The position numbers and the translations under genes were made by a program. The notes under the pieces were generated by a model. The model did not search any database and was not told where the DNA came from. It was given only the letters and a program-made list of their open reading frames with translations. From positions 1-32,009 of the forward strand of contig DATJBC010000190.1 in NCBI GenBank assembly GCA_035515515.1: a stretch of DNA of 32,009 nucleotides. The letters run 5' to 3'. How positions within the stretch are numbered: position 1 is the stretch's first letter; the number at the start of each line of letters is the position of its first letter. The DNA comes from DATJBC01 sp035515515 (lineage in GTDB: Bacteria; Actinomycetota; Acidimicrobiia; Acidimicrobiales; UBA8190). Positions 14,283 to 21,211 of this stretch are shown here, piece after piece.

Positions 14283-15368
14283 GTGACCGAGATCCCCACA
14301 CCAGGGCCCGCCACGGCGCGGGCCGCGGAGCCGGCGACCGACGGTGACGCCCCCCGGGCGGCCGCGTCACCCACGGTGTCGGTGGTGATCGCCACCCGGG
14401 ACCGGCTGCCGTCGCTGCGGGCGGCGATGGAGGCGGTGCGGGCGGCGCTGCGGCCCGGGGACGAGCTCGTCGTGGTGGACTCCGCCTCGGCCGACCCCGG
14501 GGTGGGGGCGGCGGCCGCCGCGCTGGGCGCCACCGTGGTGCGCTGCGACGCCCCGGGGACCTCCCGGGCCCGCAACGCCGGGGCCTGGGCGGCGGCGGGG
14601 GACGTGGTGGCCTTCACCGACGACGACTGCGTGCCCAGTCCGGACTGGGTCGAGGCGCTGGCCGCGCAGTTCGGTCGGTACCCCGATCTCGGCTTCCTCA
14701 CCGGGTCGGTCCCGCCCCTGGTGGAGGGCAGGCGCCGGAGGCTGCACCTGTCGGTGGTGTCGAGCGCCGATCCCGTCGTGTACCCGCCCGCCCCCGACGT
14801 CGACGGGGCCGTCGTGGGGCACGGGGCCAACATGGCGTGGCGCCGTGACGCCCTGGCGCGCATCGGCGGCTTCGACGAGACCCTGGGGCCCGGCGCCGTC
14901 CTGCGCGCCGCCGAGGACCAGGACGCCTTCTGGCGGGCGCGGCGGGCGGGCGTCACGGGTCGCTACGAGCCGACGGTGGTCGTGCGGCATCGGCAGTGGC
15001 GGGGCCTGCGGGGGCAGATGGCCGCCTTCCACGGCTACGGCGTGGGGGCGGGCGCCATGTGGGTGAAGCGCTGGCGGGCCGCGGACTCCCGCACCGACAC
15101 CGGCCGGCGCGCCGGCGGCGTGCCTGCGACCGCGGGGCGGCGCCCCGGCGCCCGCCCGGCCGGTGGGCTGCGCTCGCTCCTCGGGTCGGCGTCGGGGCGT
15201 CGGGCACTGCGCGCCCTCCTATGGGACGACGGAGCCGGCGCCGTCACCCGGCGCCTGCGAGACGGGTACCAGCTCGGGGCGCTCTCCGAGGCGGTAGAGA
15301 TGGCCGGCGCCATCACGGGCGTACGCCGGGCGTGGCGGCGGCGCATCGTGGACGGCCACTTCCAGTGA
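14283..15368 (+). CDS. Glycosyltransferase family 2 (GT-A), paralogue of the GT2 gene at 4192-5178
   Basis: A 361-residue GT-A transferase. After about 30 low-complexity residues come VSVVIATRDR, DELVVVDSAS, TDDDC as the metal motif, GHGANMAWRR, GGFDETLGPGA with AEDQDAFWR, then GRYEPTVVVRHRQWR. The tail LLWDDGAGAVTRRLRDGY, ending in GHF, aligns with the tail of the GT2 at 4192, which supports common origin and shows that the reading frame is real to its stop. An extra Arg/Gly/Ala-rich insertion of about 35 residues separates the two halves. GTG 14283 is the first start available. A start at one of the GTG codons just before the first strand is also possible, and would ease the 12-bp spacing from the divergent GT4 start. 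The last 150 bp overlap the convergent membrane protein gene. Confidence 0.85.
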   Translation: MTEIPTPGPATARAAEPATDGDAPRAAASPTVSVVIATRDRLPSLRAAMEAVRAALRPGDELVVVDSASADPGVGAAAAALGATVVRCDAPGTSRARNAGAWAAAGDVVAFTDDDCVPSPDWVEALAAQFGRYPDLGFLTGSVPPLVEGRRRRLHLSVVSSADPVVYPPAPDVDGAVVGHGANMAWRRDALARIGGFDETLGPGAVLRAAEDQDAFWRARRAGVTGRYEPTVVVRHRQWRGLRGQMAAFHGYGVGAGAMWVKRWRAADSRTDTGRRAGGVPATAGRRPGARPAGGLRSLLGSASGRRALRALLWDDGAGAVTRRLRDGYQLGALSEAVEMAGAITGVRRAWRRRIVDGHFQ

Positions 15369-17327
15369 GGCGCCTCGGGGCAGCAGCCTCCGCCGGGTGA
15401 ACGGCGGGACGAGGACCATGGCGACCAGGCCCACGAGCCCCATCCACAGGGGCGCCGTGGTGGCCCACGCCGGCTTGCCGGTCTGCAGCGTGCCCACCCG
15501 GGCGTACTCGGCGGGCAGCGACGTCCGCAGCCGGGCCACGGTGTGGGCGTACTCGGCCTCGACCGCGGTCGGCGTGGGCCCGGTGATGCGGACGAGCGCC
15601 AGCGTGGGCCACACGGCGGGGTCGACGTCGGTGAGGCGCTGGCACTGCAGCGTCGTGCCGCCCACGATCTGGTCGGGGCTGTCGAGGAACCCGCACAGGG
15701 AGTTGACGAGGACCTTGCCCGTGTAGTCGGGGATGGGGCCCGGGCTGGCGGCGATGACCGCCGGGGTGCCCATGAACACCGTCGAGGTCTCCGCCGAGGC
15801 GCTGGGGGCCAGCACGAGCATGACGGCCCCGCCCACCACGCCGGCCAGCGGCATGAGGCCGCGCGCCGCCCACCAGCGGCGGGCGGGCACCCGGCGGGGC
15901 ACCGCCTCGGCCACGGCCACGCCCAGGGCGGCCAGGATCATGAAGGACCATTGCGACTGGGGCGTGGCGACCAGGTCGTAGGCGGCGCCCGCCACCACCA
16001 CGGCGACGATCCCCACCAGGCAGGCGGCGCCCAGGTCCCGGATGTCGCTCTCCACCGGGGCCCGCAGGGCGCGCGCCACGATCGTCCCGGTGGTGACGAG
16101 CACGATCGCCCACGCCGCCAGCCCGACGACGCCGATCGTCCCGTACAGCAGGGCGTAGGAGTCGTCGAGCCCGGGGAGCGACCCGAAGAGCCCGCTGTAG
16201 CCCAGGCCCGTGAAGGGCCGGTGCACCACCAGCGAGAACAGGTTGGGCAGCCGCTCGAGGCGCACCGAGATCGAGTTGGTGTGGGCGGCCGCGCTGAAGG
16301 GCGAGCCGATGAGCGAGCCGTCGAACACGGCGACGAGGAGGACGAGGCCGATGCCCAGCGCCACCGCCGTGGTGACGCGGCGGGGCGCGCCCGTGGCCAG
16401 CACGAGGAGGACGGCCGCCCCGGCCACGCCCACCTCGGCGCTGCGCGAGGCGGTGAGGGCCACGCCTCCCACCAGGGCGACGGGCGCGAGGTAGCCCAGG
16501 CGCGACCAGCGGCGCCGCACCCCGACGGCCCCGCCAGCGCCGGCGGCCGGCGCCCCGGGACGCGCGGCCCCGCCCCGCGCCCCCCGGCGCGGGGCCGCCC
16601 ACCGCACGACGGCCACCACCGCGAGCGGCAGGAACATGGCCAGCACCCAGGCGTACTCCAGCGAGAACTGGGCGGCGACCTGGGCGCGCACGTGTCCCGC
16701 CCGCGTGGCCAGCGGGTCGGCGCCGGGGGCGACGTAGCCGGCCGGCATGTGCTCGAAGAGGAGATGCGACCACCCCGACCCCGACAGCCGCTCCACCACG
16801 CCGACGAGCACGGTCACGACGAGCGCGGCCATGATCGTGCGCACCACCTGCCAGTGCCCGAGCGTGCGCACCACGGCGAGCACGGCCACGAACACCACGG
16901 CCATGTCCAGGGGGTACAGCCAGGCGTCGAGGTCGCTCGCCAGCGACACCCCCTGGGGGGCGAGCACGACGCCGTCCACGAAGCCGGCGACGAGGACGCC
17001 CACCATGGCGACGTGGACACCCGTGAAGCGGAAGGCGGACGACGTCAGGCGGTCGCCCGGCGCCCGCGGCGCGCCGGACGGGGTCCGCCCGGCACCGCCG
17101 AGGGCGTCGCGACGCGTGTTGCGGCGGGCCTGGAGCACCATCCGCAGCGCGAAGGCGTACAGCACCAGCCGGTCGACGAGGAGGATGTGCGGGCCGTGCG
17201 GCACGATCAGGCTGGCCGGCACGAGCAGCCAGAACGCCACGAAGGACGCCAGGGCGACGCGCAGCGACCGGGTGAAGACGAGGAAGACCCCCGCGGCCGC
17301 CAGGACGAAGACGCCGGCTTCCGGCAT
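15219..17327 (-). CDS. O-antigen ligase/polymerase family membrane protein with a C-terminal Wzz-like module
   Basis: A 702-residue polytopic membrane protein. About a dozen helices cover residues 1-475, and a large external loop carries the family block HRPFTGLGYSG (369-379) before DDSYALLYGTIGVVGLAAW. This is the arrangement of Wzy polymerases and WaaL ligases, which join or transfer glycan on the outer face of the membrane. Unusually, the chain continues: a further helix (491-507), an extracytoplasmic stretch of about 110 residues with two cysteines (C545, C562), a closing helix (626-643) and a cytoplasmic tail. That topology matches a chain-length regulator of the Wzz type. ATG 17327 lies 5 bp after the stop of the Wzz-like gene, so the two are one operon. 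Polymerase versus ligase cannot be decided here. Confidence 0.85.
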   Translation of the reverse strand: MPEAGVFVLAAAGVFLVFTRSLRVALASFVAFWLLVPASLIVPHGPHILLVDRLVLYAFALRMVLQARRNTRRDALGGAGRTPSGAPRAPGDRLTSSAFRFTGVHVAMVGVLVAGFVDGVVLAPQGVSLASDLDAWLYPLDMAVVFVAVLAVVRTLGHWQVVRTIMAALVVTVLVGVVERLSGSGWSHLLFEHMPAGYVAPGADPLATRAGHVRAQVAAQFSLEYAWVLAMFLPLAVVAVVRWAAPRRGARGGAARPGAPAAGAGGAVGVRRRWSRLGYLAPVALVGGVALTASRSAEVGVAGAAVLLVLATGAPRRVTTAVALGIGLVLLVAVFDGSLIGSPFSAAAHTNSISVRLERLPNLFSLVVHRPFTGLGYSGLFGSLPGLDDSYALLYGTIGVVGLAAWAIVLVTTGTIVARALRAPVESDIRDLGAACLVGIVAVVVAGAAYDLVATPQSQWSFMILAALGVAVAEAVPRRVPARRWWAARGLMPLAGVVGGAVMLVLAPSASAETSTVFMGTPAVIAASPGPIPDYTGKVLVNSLCGFLDSPDQIVGGTTLQCQRLTDVDPAVWPTLALVRITGPTPTAVEAEYAHTVARLRTSLPAEYARVGTLQTGKPAWATTAPLWMGLVGLVAMVLVPPFTRRRLLPRGASLEVAVHDAPPPRPAYARDGAGHLYRLGERPELVPVSQAPGDGAGSVVP

Positions 17328-17332
17328 GGGGG

Positions 17333-18136
17333 CTAGGTGCCGAGCCGGCGGTTGCGCACGAGTTGGGTGACGACGAACCCGACCACGAACCCGGCGATGG
17401 CCAGGCCGAGCGCGACGGTGGCGGCCTTGGAGTGCGACGGGCCCGACGCCGTGGCCGGCGCGGGGGCGTCCACCACCGAGATCGTGAACTGGTCGGCGGC
17501 GGGCACCTTGTACTGGGCGTCCTCCTGAGCGACGTAGGCGCTGATCTCGTTGGCGACCGCCCCCGACAGCTGCTGGGCGAAGGCGGGGGAGGACCACTGG
17601 CCGTAGACGTCGAGCAGCAGCGAGTCCGGCGGGAGCACCACCGCGGCCGAGCCCTCCACCACCGAGACGGGGACGTTGAGCTTGGCGGCGACCGGCTGGT
17701 CGATGGCGTTGGTGACGGCCAGCCCCTGGTACTTGAGGCGCACGCCCTCGAGCTTGAGCAGCAGCCCCTGGTCGCCGGCGACGGCGATGCCGTAGGGCTC
17801 GTCGACCAGCATGACGGTGCGGCTCGTCCACACGGTGGGGCCGCGCAGGGTGAAGAACTCCCCCGACAGGCCGAGGACGGTGGCGACGACGGCCGCCGCC
17901 ACCAGGGCGAGAAGCGGCCCCGTGCGCAACATCGCCCACAGGTGTGAGGCCCAGTCCTCGCGCTCGCGCCGGCGGTGCGCCCCCACCGGCCAGCCCGGGG
18001 GGGAGGGGTGCTGCGCCTCGTGCACGCCGCGCCCGTCGCCGTTGCTGTGGGGGCGGTAGGCCGGGGGTGCGCCCTGGGGGTCGAGGCGTTCGTCGACGCG
18101 CGCCGACGTCCGCTGGTCGTGCGCCCCGTCCTCCAT
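17333..18136 (-). CDS. Wzz-like chain-length determinant / polysaccharide co-polymerase
   Basis: A 267-residue protein with two membrane helices (about 75-91 and 239-258) around an extracytoplasmic domain. This is the layout of Wzz-type co-polymerases, which set glycan chain length with a Wzy partner. After the first helix comes SRTVMLVDEPYG, the usual strand-forming start. Then come AAKLNVPVSVVEGSAAVVLP and LLLDVYGQWSSPAFAQQL, followed by a helical stretch. The N-terminal 70 residues are polar and probably cytoplasmic. No kinase domain is attached. The start is uncertain: ATG 18136 is used, and the frame is open further to 18268 but would overlap the divergent thioesterase. Another start nearer the first helix is possible. 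The polymerase-like gene follows after 5 bp. Confidence 0.78.
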   Translation of the reverse strand: MEDGAHDQRTSARVDERLDPQGAPPAYRPHSNGDGRGVHEAQHPSPPGWPVGAHRRREREDWASHLWAMLRTGPLLALVAAAVVATVLGLSGEFFTLRGPTVWTSRTVMLVDEPYGIAVAGDQGLLLKLEGVRLKYQGLAVTNAIDQPVAAKLNVPVSVVEGSAAVVLPPDSLLLDVYGQWSSPAFAQQLSGAVANEISAYVAQEDAQYKVPAADQFTISVVDAPAPATASGPSHSKAATVALGLAIAGFVVGFVVTQLVRNRRLGT

Positions 18137-18241
18137 GGCGGGAAAACGGACGCCGGCGCGGCTCCTTGCGGTGGCGGGCCGGCCGCGCCCACCCCCTACA
18201 GCCGCATTGGCCAGGCGTTTCTCGGCCGAGCGCCGCGCAAC

Positions 18242-18247
18242 TACGAT
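18242..18247 (+). promoter_or_regulatory. Candidate -10 box (TACGAT) for the thioesterase gene
   Basis: TACGAT ends 10 bp before ATG 18258 and there is no Shine-Dalgarno sequence between them. Transcription starting about 7 bp downstream of the box would give an almost leaderless message, which is common in GC-rich actinobacteria. No clear -35 box is seen. Confidence 0.4.
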
Positions 18248-18257
18248 TCCCCGGTTC

Positions 18258-19184
18258 ATGGGCGACACGGCCTTCGAACGCCAGACCGCCGTGCGGGGCG
18301 TGCCCGGGGCGAGGGGCCGCTACCGCGCCGAGCTGACCGACCAGTGGAGTGCGCCCGTGCTGCCCCAGGGCGGGGTGACCACGGCCGTGGCGCTGCGGGC
18401 CATGGCGGCCGAGCTCGGGGTGGACACCCACACCCTGCGCTCGGTGACCACCGTGTTCGTGGCCCAGGTCCCCCCGGGGCCGGTGCACGCCGAGGTCACC
18501 GTGCTGCGCCGGGGCCGGACCATGTCCCAGGCCGTCGCCACGGTGTCACCCGCGGGGTCCGGGGACGGTCCGGCACTGGGGCACACGGCCATCGCCGTGT
18601 TCGGCGACCGGCGCACGGGCTTCGAGTTCACCGAGCTCGCCATGCCGGCGGTGGCGCCCCCTCTGGAGTGTCCCTCCTTCCGGGACCCGCTGCCCGAAGG
18701 GGTGCAGGGATTCCGGCCGGCGACGTACTGGGAGCGGGTGGAGTCACGGGTGGCCGTCGGGCACGCCCCGTGGGACGACTGGGAGCCCACCGGGTCCGAG
18801 CGCGTCTACTGGTACCGCTTCGACGAGCCGCCCGTCGACGACGACGGCCGCTGGGACACGCTGTCGCTCGTCACCCTGTGCGACACCATGCCCGGGGCGG
18901 TGGGCGAGCGCCTGGGGCCCGGCGCCCCCAATTGGTACGGGCCCAGCGCCGACATCACCGTGCACATCCTCGGGACGGCCACCTCGGAGTGGCTCCTCGC
19001 CCGCAACCGCGCCCACGTGGCGGGCGACGGCTACGCCTCGCTGGAGACGGTGCTGTGGGACCCCGCACGCGGCCCGGTCGCCTTCGCCACCCAGATGGCG
19101 TTCTTCACCTTCGCCGACGGGGAACCCCCGGCCGAGCAGCTCCGCCCGCCGCCGGTGCCGCCCGCCCCGCCCGACCCGTCCTAG
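18258..19184 (+). CDS. Acyl-CoA thioesterase family protein (TesB-like double hotdog)
   Basis: Probably hydrolyses acyl-CoA to free acid and CoA in the cytoplasm. The 308-residue length and internal layout fit a double-hotdog thioesterase of the TesB-like group. The first half contains LPQGGVTTAVALRAMAAE (the hotdog helix) followed by RSVTTVFVAQVPPGPVHAEV and RRGRTMSQAVATV. The second half contains WDTLSLVTLCDTMPGAV followed by SADITVHILG and a late GDGYASLETVLWD. I chose ATG 18258 because the upstream frame (from 18135) has no domain content and the -10-like box lies just ahead. It is divergent from the Wzz-like gene and marks the change from polysaccharide to lipid metabolism. Substrate chain length cannot be predicted. 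Confidence 0.8.
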   Translation: MGDTAFERQTAVRGVPGARGRYRAELTDQWSAPVLPQGGVTTAVALRAMAAELGVDTHTLRSVTTVFVAQVPPGPVHAEVTVLRRGRTMSQAVATVSPAGSGDGPALGHTAIAVFGDRRTGFEFTELAMPAVAPPLECPSFRDPLPEGVQGFRPATYWERVESRVAVGHAPWDDWEPTGSERVYWYRFDEPPVDDDGRWDTLSLVTLCDTMPGAVGERLGPGAPNWYGPSADITVHILGTATSEWLLARNRAHVAGDGYASLETVLWDPARGPVAFATQMAFFTFADGEPPAEQLRPPPVPPAPPDPS

Positions 19185-19199
19185 CCGCGCACCACGCGG
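19185..19199. terminator. Weak hairpin between convergent genes
   Basis: A 5-bp stem (CCGCG / CGCGG) with a five-base loop starts immediately after the thioesterase stop codon, in the 57 bp before the convergent nitronate monooxygenase stop. There is no T-tract. It could help termination in either direction, but a stem this short is frequent by chance in this DNA. Confidence 0.2.
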
Positions 19200-19241
19200 G
19201 CCGCGCCTGGCGCCGCCGGTGCGACGGACCGAGCGCCGGGC

Positions 19242-20366
19242 TCAGACCTCGACGCGCACGGTCTCCGACAGGCGCTCCACGGCGTTGAGGTACTCGTCGA
19301 CGAGCTCGAACACCACGTCGCGGGTCTTGCGCACCTGGGTGGCCCGGCCGATGACCTGCCCGCAGGGGTTGAAGGCGACGTCCTTGGCCTGGTCGGGGTA
19401 GCGGTGGGTGGCCCCCACGGCCTCGATGGCCACCATCATCTGCAGGGGCATGGGCAGCGGGTCGGGGGTGTCCTCGCGCTCCCAGGCCTCGGTCCAGTCG
19501 TTCTTGAGCATCCGGCACGGCTTGCCGGTGAACGACCGCGAGCGCACCGTGTCGCGGCTGGTGGCGTGGAGGTAGCTCTGCATCTGGCCGGGGGAGGTGT
19601 TGGCCTCCTCCACGGTGAGCCACAGCGTCCCGGACCACACGCCCTGGGCCCCCATGGCCAGGGCGGCGGCGATCTGGCGGCCGCTGCCGATGCCGCCGGC
19701 GGCGAGCACGGGGAGCGGCGCCACGGCGTCGATCACCTCGGGCCACAGCACGATCGAGCCCACGTCACCGGTGTGGCCGCCTCCCTCGGTGCCCTGGCAC
19801 ACGATGAAGTCGAGCCCGGCGTCCTTGTGGCTCATGGCGTGCTTGACCGACCCGGCCAGGGCCCCGATCATCCGGCCCGACGCCTTCACCTCGGCGATCA
19901 CGTCGGCCGGCGGCGTGCCCAGGGCGTTGGCGATGACCTTCACCTTGTCGTGCTTGAGCGCGGCGGCCAGAAGGGGCTTGCCCGTGGCCTCGGTCCACCC
20001 CATCATCCCGGTGCGGCGCTGGTCCGGGGGCGGCTCGGGGACGCCGTGCTCGGCCAGGAGGCGGCGGGCGAAGCGGCGGTGGTCGTCGGGGACCATCGAC
20101 TGCAGCTGCGCCTCGAGCTTGACGGGGTCCATCTCGCCCATGCCCTCGTACTTGCCGGGGATGACGATGTCCACGCCGTAGGGGCGGTCGCCCACGTGCT
20201 CGTCGAGCCATTCGAGCTCCATCTCGAGCTCCTCGGGTGAGAAGCCGATGGCGCCCAGCATCCCGAAGCCGCCGGCGTTGGACACGGCGGCCACGACGTC
20301 ACGGCAGTGCGTGAAGGCGAAGATGGGGAATTCGATCCCGAGTCGGTCGCAGATCTCGGTGTGCAC
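19242..20366 (-). CDS. Nitronate monooxygenase / 2-nitropropane dioxygenase family flavoenzyme
   Basis: An FMN-dependent TIM-barrel enzyme of 374 residues. The family oxidises alkyl nitronates, but many members in acyl-CoA clusters have unproven substrates. Visible motifs are GIEFPIF at the N terminus, NAGGFGMLGA (30-39), QGTEGGGHTG (191-200) with the catalytic-type histidine H198, and AAGGIGSGRQIAAALAMGA (222-240), the phosphate-binding loop for FMN. GTG 20366 is preceded by AAGGAGA at good spacing, which fixes the start. It lies 48 bp downstream of the TetR gene on the same strand and probably shares its transcript. The neighbouring enoyl-CoA hydratase and dienoyl-CoA-reductase-like gene suggest a role in the same fatty-acid or ring catabolic route. 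That is inference. Confidence 0.87.
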   Translation of the reverse strand: MHTEICDRLGIEFPIFAFTHCRDVVAAVSNAGGFGMLGAIGFSPEELEMELEWLDEHVGDRPYGVDIVIPGKYEGMGEMDPVKLEAQLQSMVPDDHRRFARRLLAEHGVPEPPPDQRRTGMMGWTEATGKPLLAAALKHDKVKVIANALGTPPADVIAEVKASGRMIGALAGSVKHAMSHKDAGLDFIVCQGTEGGGHTGDVGSIVLWPEVIDAVAPLPVLAAGGIGSGRQIAAALAMGAQGVWSGTLWLTVEEANTSPGQMQSYLHATSRDTVRSRSFTGKPCRMLKNDWTEAWEREDTPDPLPMPLQMMVAIEAVGATHRYPDQAKDVAFNPCGQVIGRATQVRKTRDVVFELVDEYLNAVERLSETVRVEV

Positions 20367-20414
20367 GGCGGTCTCCTTGTCGGTGGTGTCGGGTGGTCTG
20401 TCTCGATGGTCCGG

Positions 20415-21041
20415 CTAGATGGCGTGGCGCGCGGGCCTGGCCTTCGCCGTCACGCCGATGGCGGTGGCGAGGGCGGCCGTCACCGCATCGGTGTCGAGGC
20501 TGTCGGGATCGATGCGGTGCTGGGTCTCGAGCCCGACGACCACCGCACGGAACATGGTCGCCAGCTCGTCGGGCGGGATCGCCGGATCGATGAGCCCGTC
20601 GGCGATCCACCGGGCGAAGCCCCGCGCCAGCCAGGCGTGCGCCTCGCGGGCCCGGGCGCGCATGGTGCGCGCCACCGTGGGGTCGCGCGCCGCCCGCAGC
20701 CACAGCTCACGCTCGAGCAGGAGGAGTCGCCGCGTCTGCTCGCTGGGGTTGGTCACCACGTCGGCCGCCACGGCCCGCAGACGGTCCTCGACGGTGGCGG
20801 CCACCTCCAACTGCGCGGCGATCACGGTCACGAGCGAGTGGGACCACTCGTCGAGGAGGGCCGTGAGCAGGCCCTGCTTGGAACCGAAGTGGGCGTACAC
20901 CGCGCCCGAGGTGCGTCCGGCCTGCTCCGCCACGGCGTCCACCGACACGGCGTCGATGCCCCGCTCGGCGAACAGCGTGGCGGCGGCGTCGAGCAGGCGG
21001 GCGCGGGTGTCGGCCTTGCGCTCCTCCTGGGTCTTTGACAT
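20415..21041 (-). CDS. TetR-family transcriptional regulator
   Basis: A 208-residue one-component repressor. The N-terminal DNA-binding domain (about 12-58) shows ARLLDAAATLFAERGIDAVS followed by AEQAGRTSGAVYAHFGSKQG, a textbook TetR helix-turn-helix. The remainder is an all-helical ligand-binding and dimerisation domain (LLLERELWLRAARDP, then MFRAVVVGLETQHR). It is divergent from the enoyl-CoA hydratase gene. The 170 bp between the starts contain a perfect 24-bp palindromic site with probable -10 boxes on both strands, so it most likely represses both its own operon (with the nitronate monooxygenase) and the hydratase/SDR genes. An acyl-CoA or related thioester is a reasonable guess for the ligand, based on neighbours only. 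Confidence 0.92.
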   Translation of the reverse strand: MSKTQEERKADTRARLLDAAATLFAERGIDAVSVDAVAEQAGRTSGAVYAHFGSKQGLLTALLDEWSHSLVTVIAAQLEVAATVEDRLRAVAADVVTNPSEQTRRLLLLERELWLRAARDPTVARTMRARAREAHAWLARGFARWIADGLIDPAIPPDELATMFRAVVVGLETQHRIDPDSLDTDAVTAALATAIGVTAKARPARHAI

Positions 21042-21100
21042 GGCGTCGTGGTGCCTCCGTCGCGGCCGGTCGAGCGGCCGCGCCCCGAGATGACCGGGAA

Positions 21101-21124
21101 CTTAGATAGGAGAGGCTATCTAAG
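21101..21124. promoter_or_regulatory. Palindromic operator, probable TetR binding site over divergent -10 boxes
   Basis: Two perfect 9-bp arms, CTTAGATAG and CTATCTAAG, with a 6-bp spacer (GAGAGG). The arms are AT-rich in a region that is otherwise almost all G and C. Each arm contains TATCTA on the outward strand (plus 21117-21122, minus 21108-21103), which could be the -10 box of each divergent promoter. A repressor bound here would block both. The regulator is most likely the adjacent TetR protein. Confidence 0.85.
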
Positions 21125-21153
21125 TCCACGGGCCCCGGCCAGCGGCCCCATGG

Positions 21154-21172
21154 GATACTGACGCCCCGTCAG
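21154..21172 (+). promoter_or_regulatory. Second -10-like box and 15-bp palindrome upstream of the hydratase gene
   Basis: GATACT (21154-21159) resembles a -10 box. It overlaps the start of a palindrome CTGACG-CCC-CGTCAG (21158-21172), where transcription from that box would begin. This could be a second operator, or a short hairpin in the leader if transcription starts at the upstream site. The hydratase ATG is 39 bp further on. Confidence 0.4.
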
Positions 21173-21211
21173 ATCGTTGATCCACGAAACACGCAGAGCA
21201 CGGGGGCGCCC

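Noticed and set aside
10768..14370. Minus-strand open frame of 1200 codons across the permease and two GT4 genes
   Set aside because: Wrong frame for the permease and the minus-strand GT4, antisense to the plus-strand GT4, low-complexity translation. A shadow frame.
17328..18488. Upstream extension of the polymerase-like membrane protein
   Set aside because: The extension is antisense or out of frame with the Wzz-like gene and the thioesterase. ATG 17327 starts directly before the first membrane helix and 5 bp after the Wzz-like stop.
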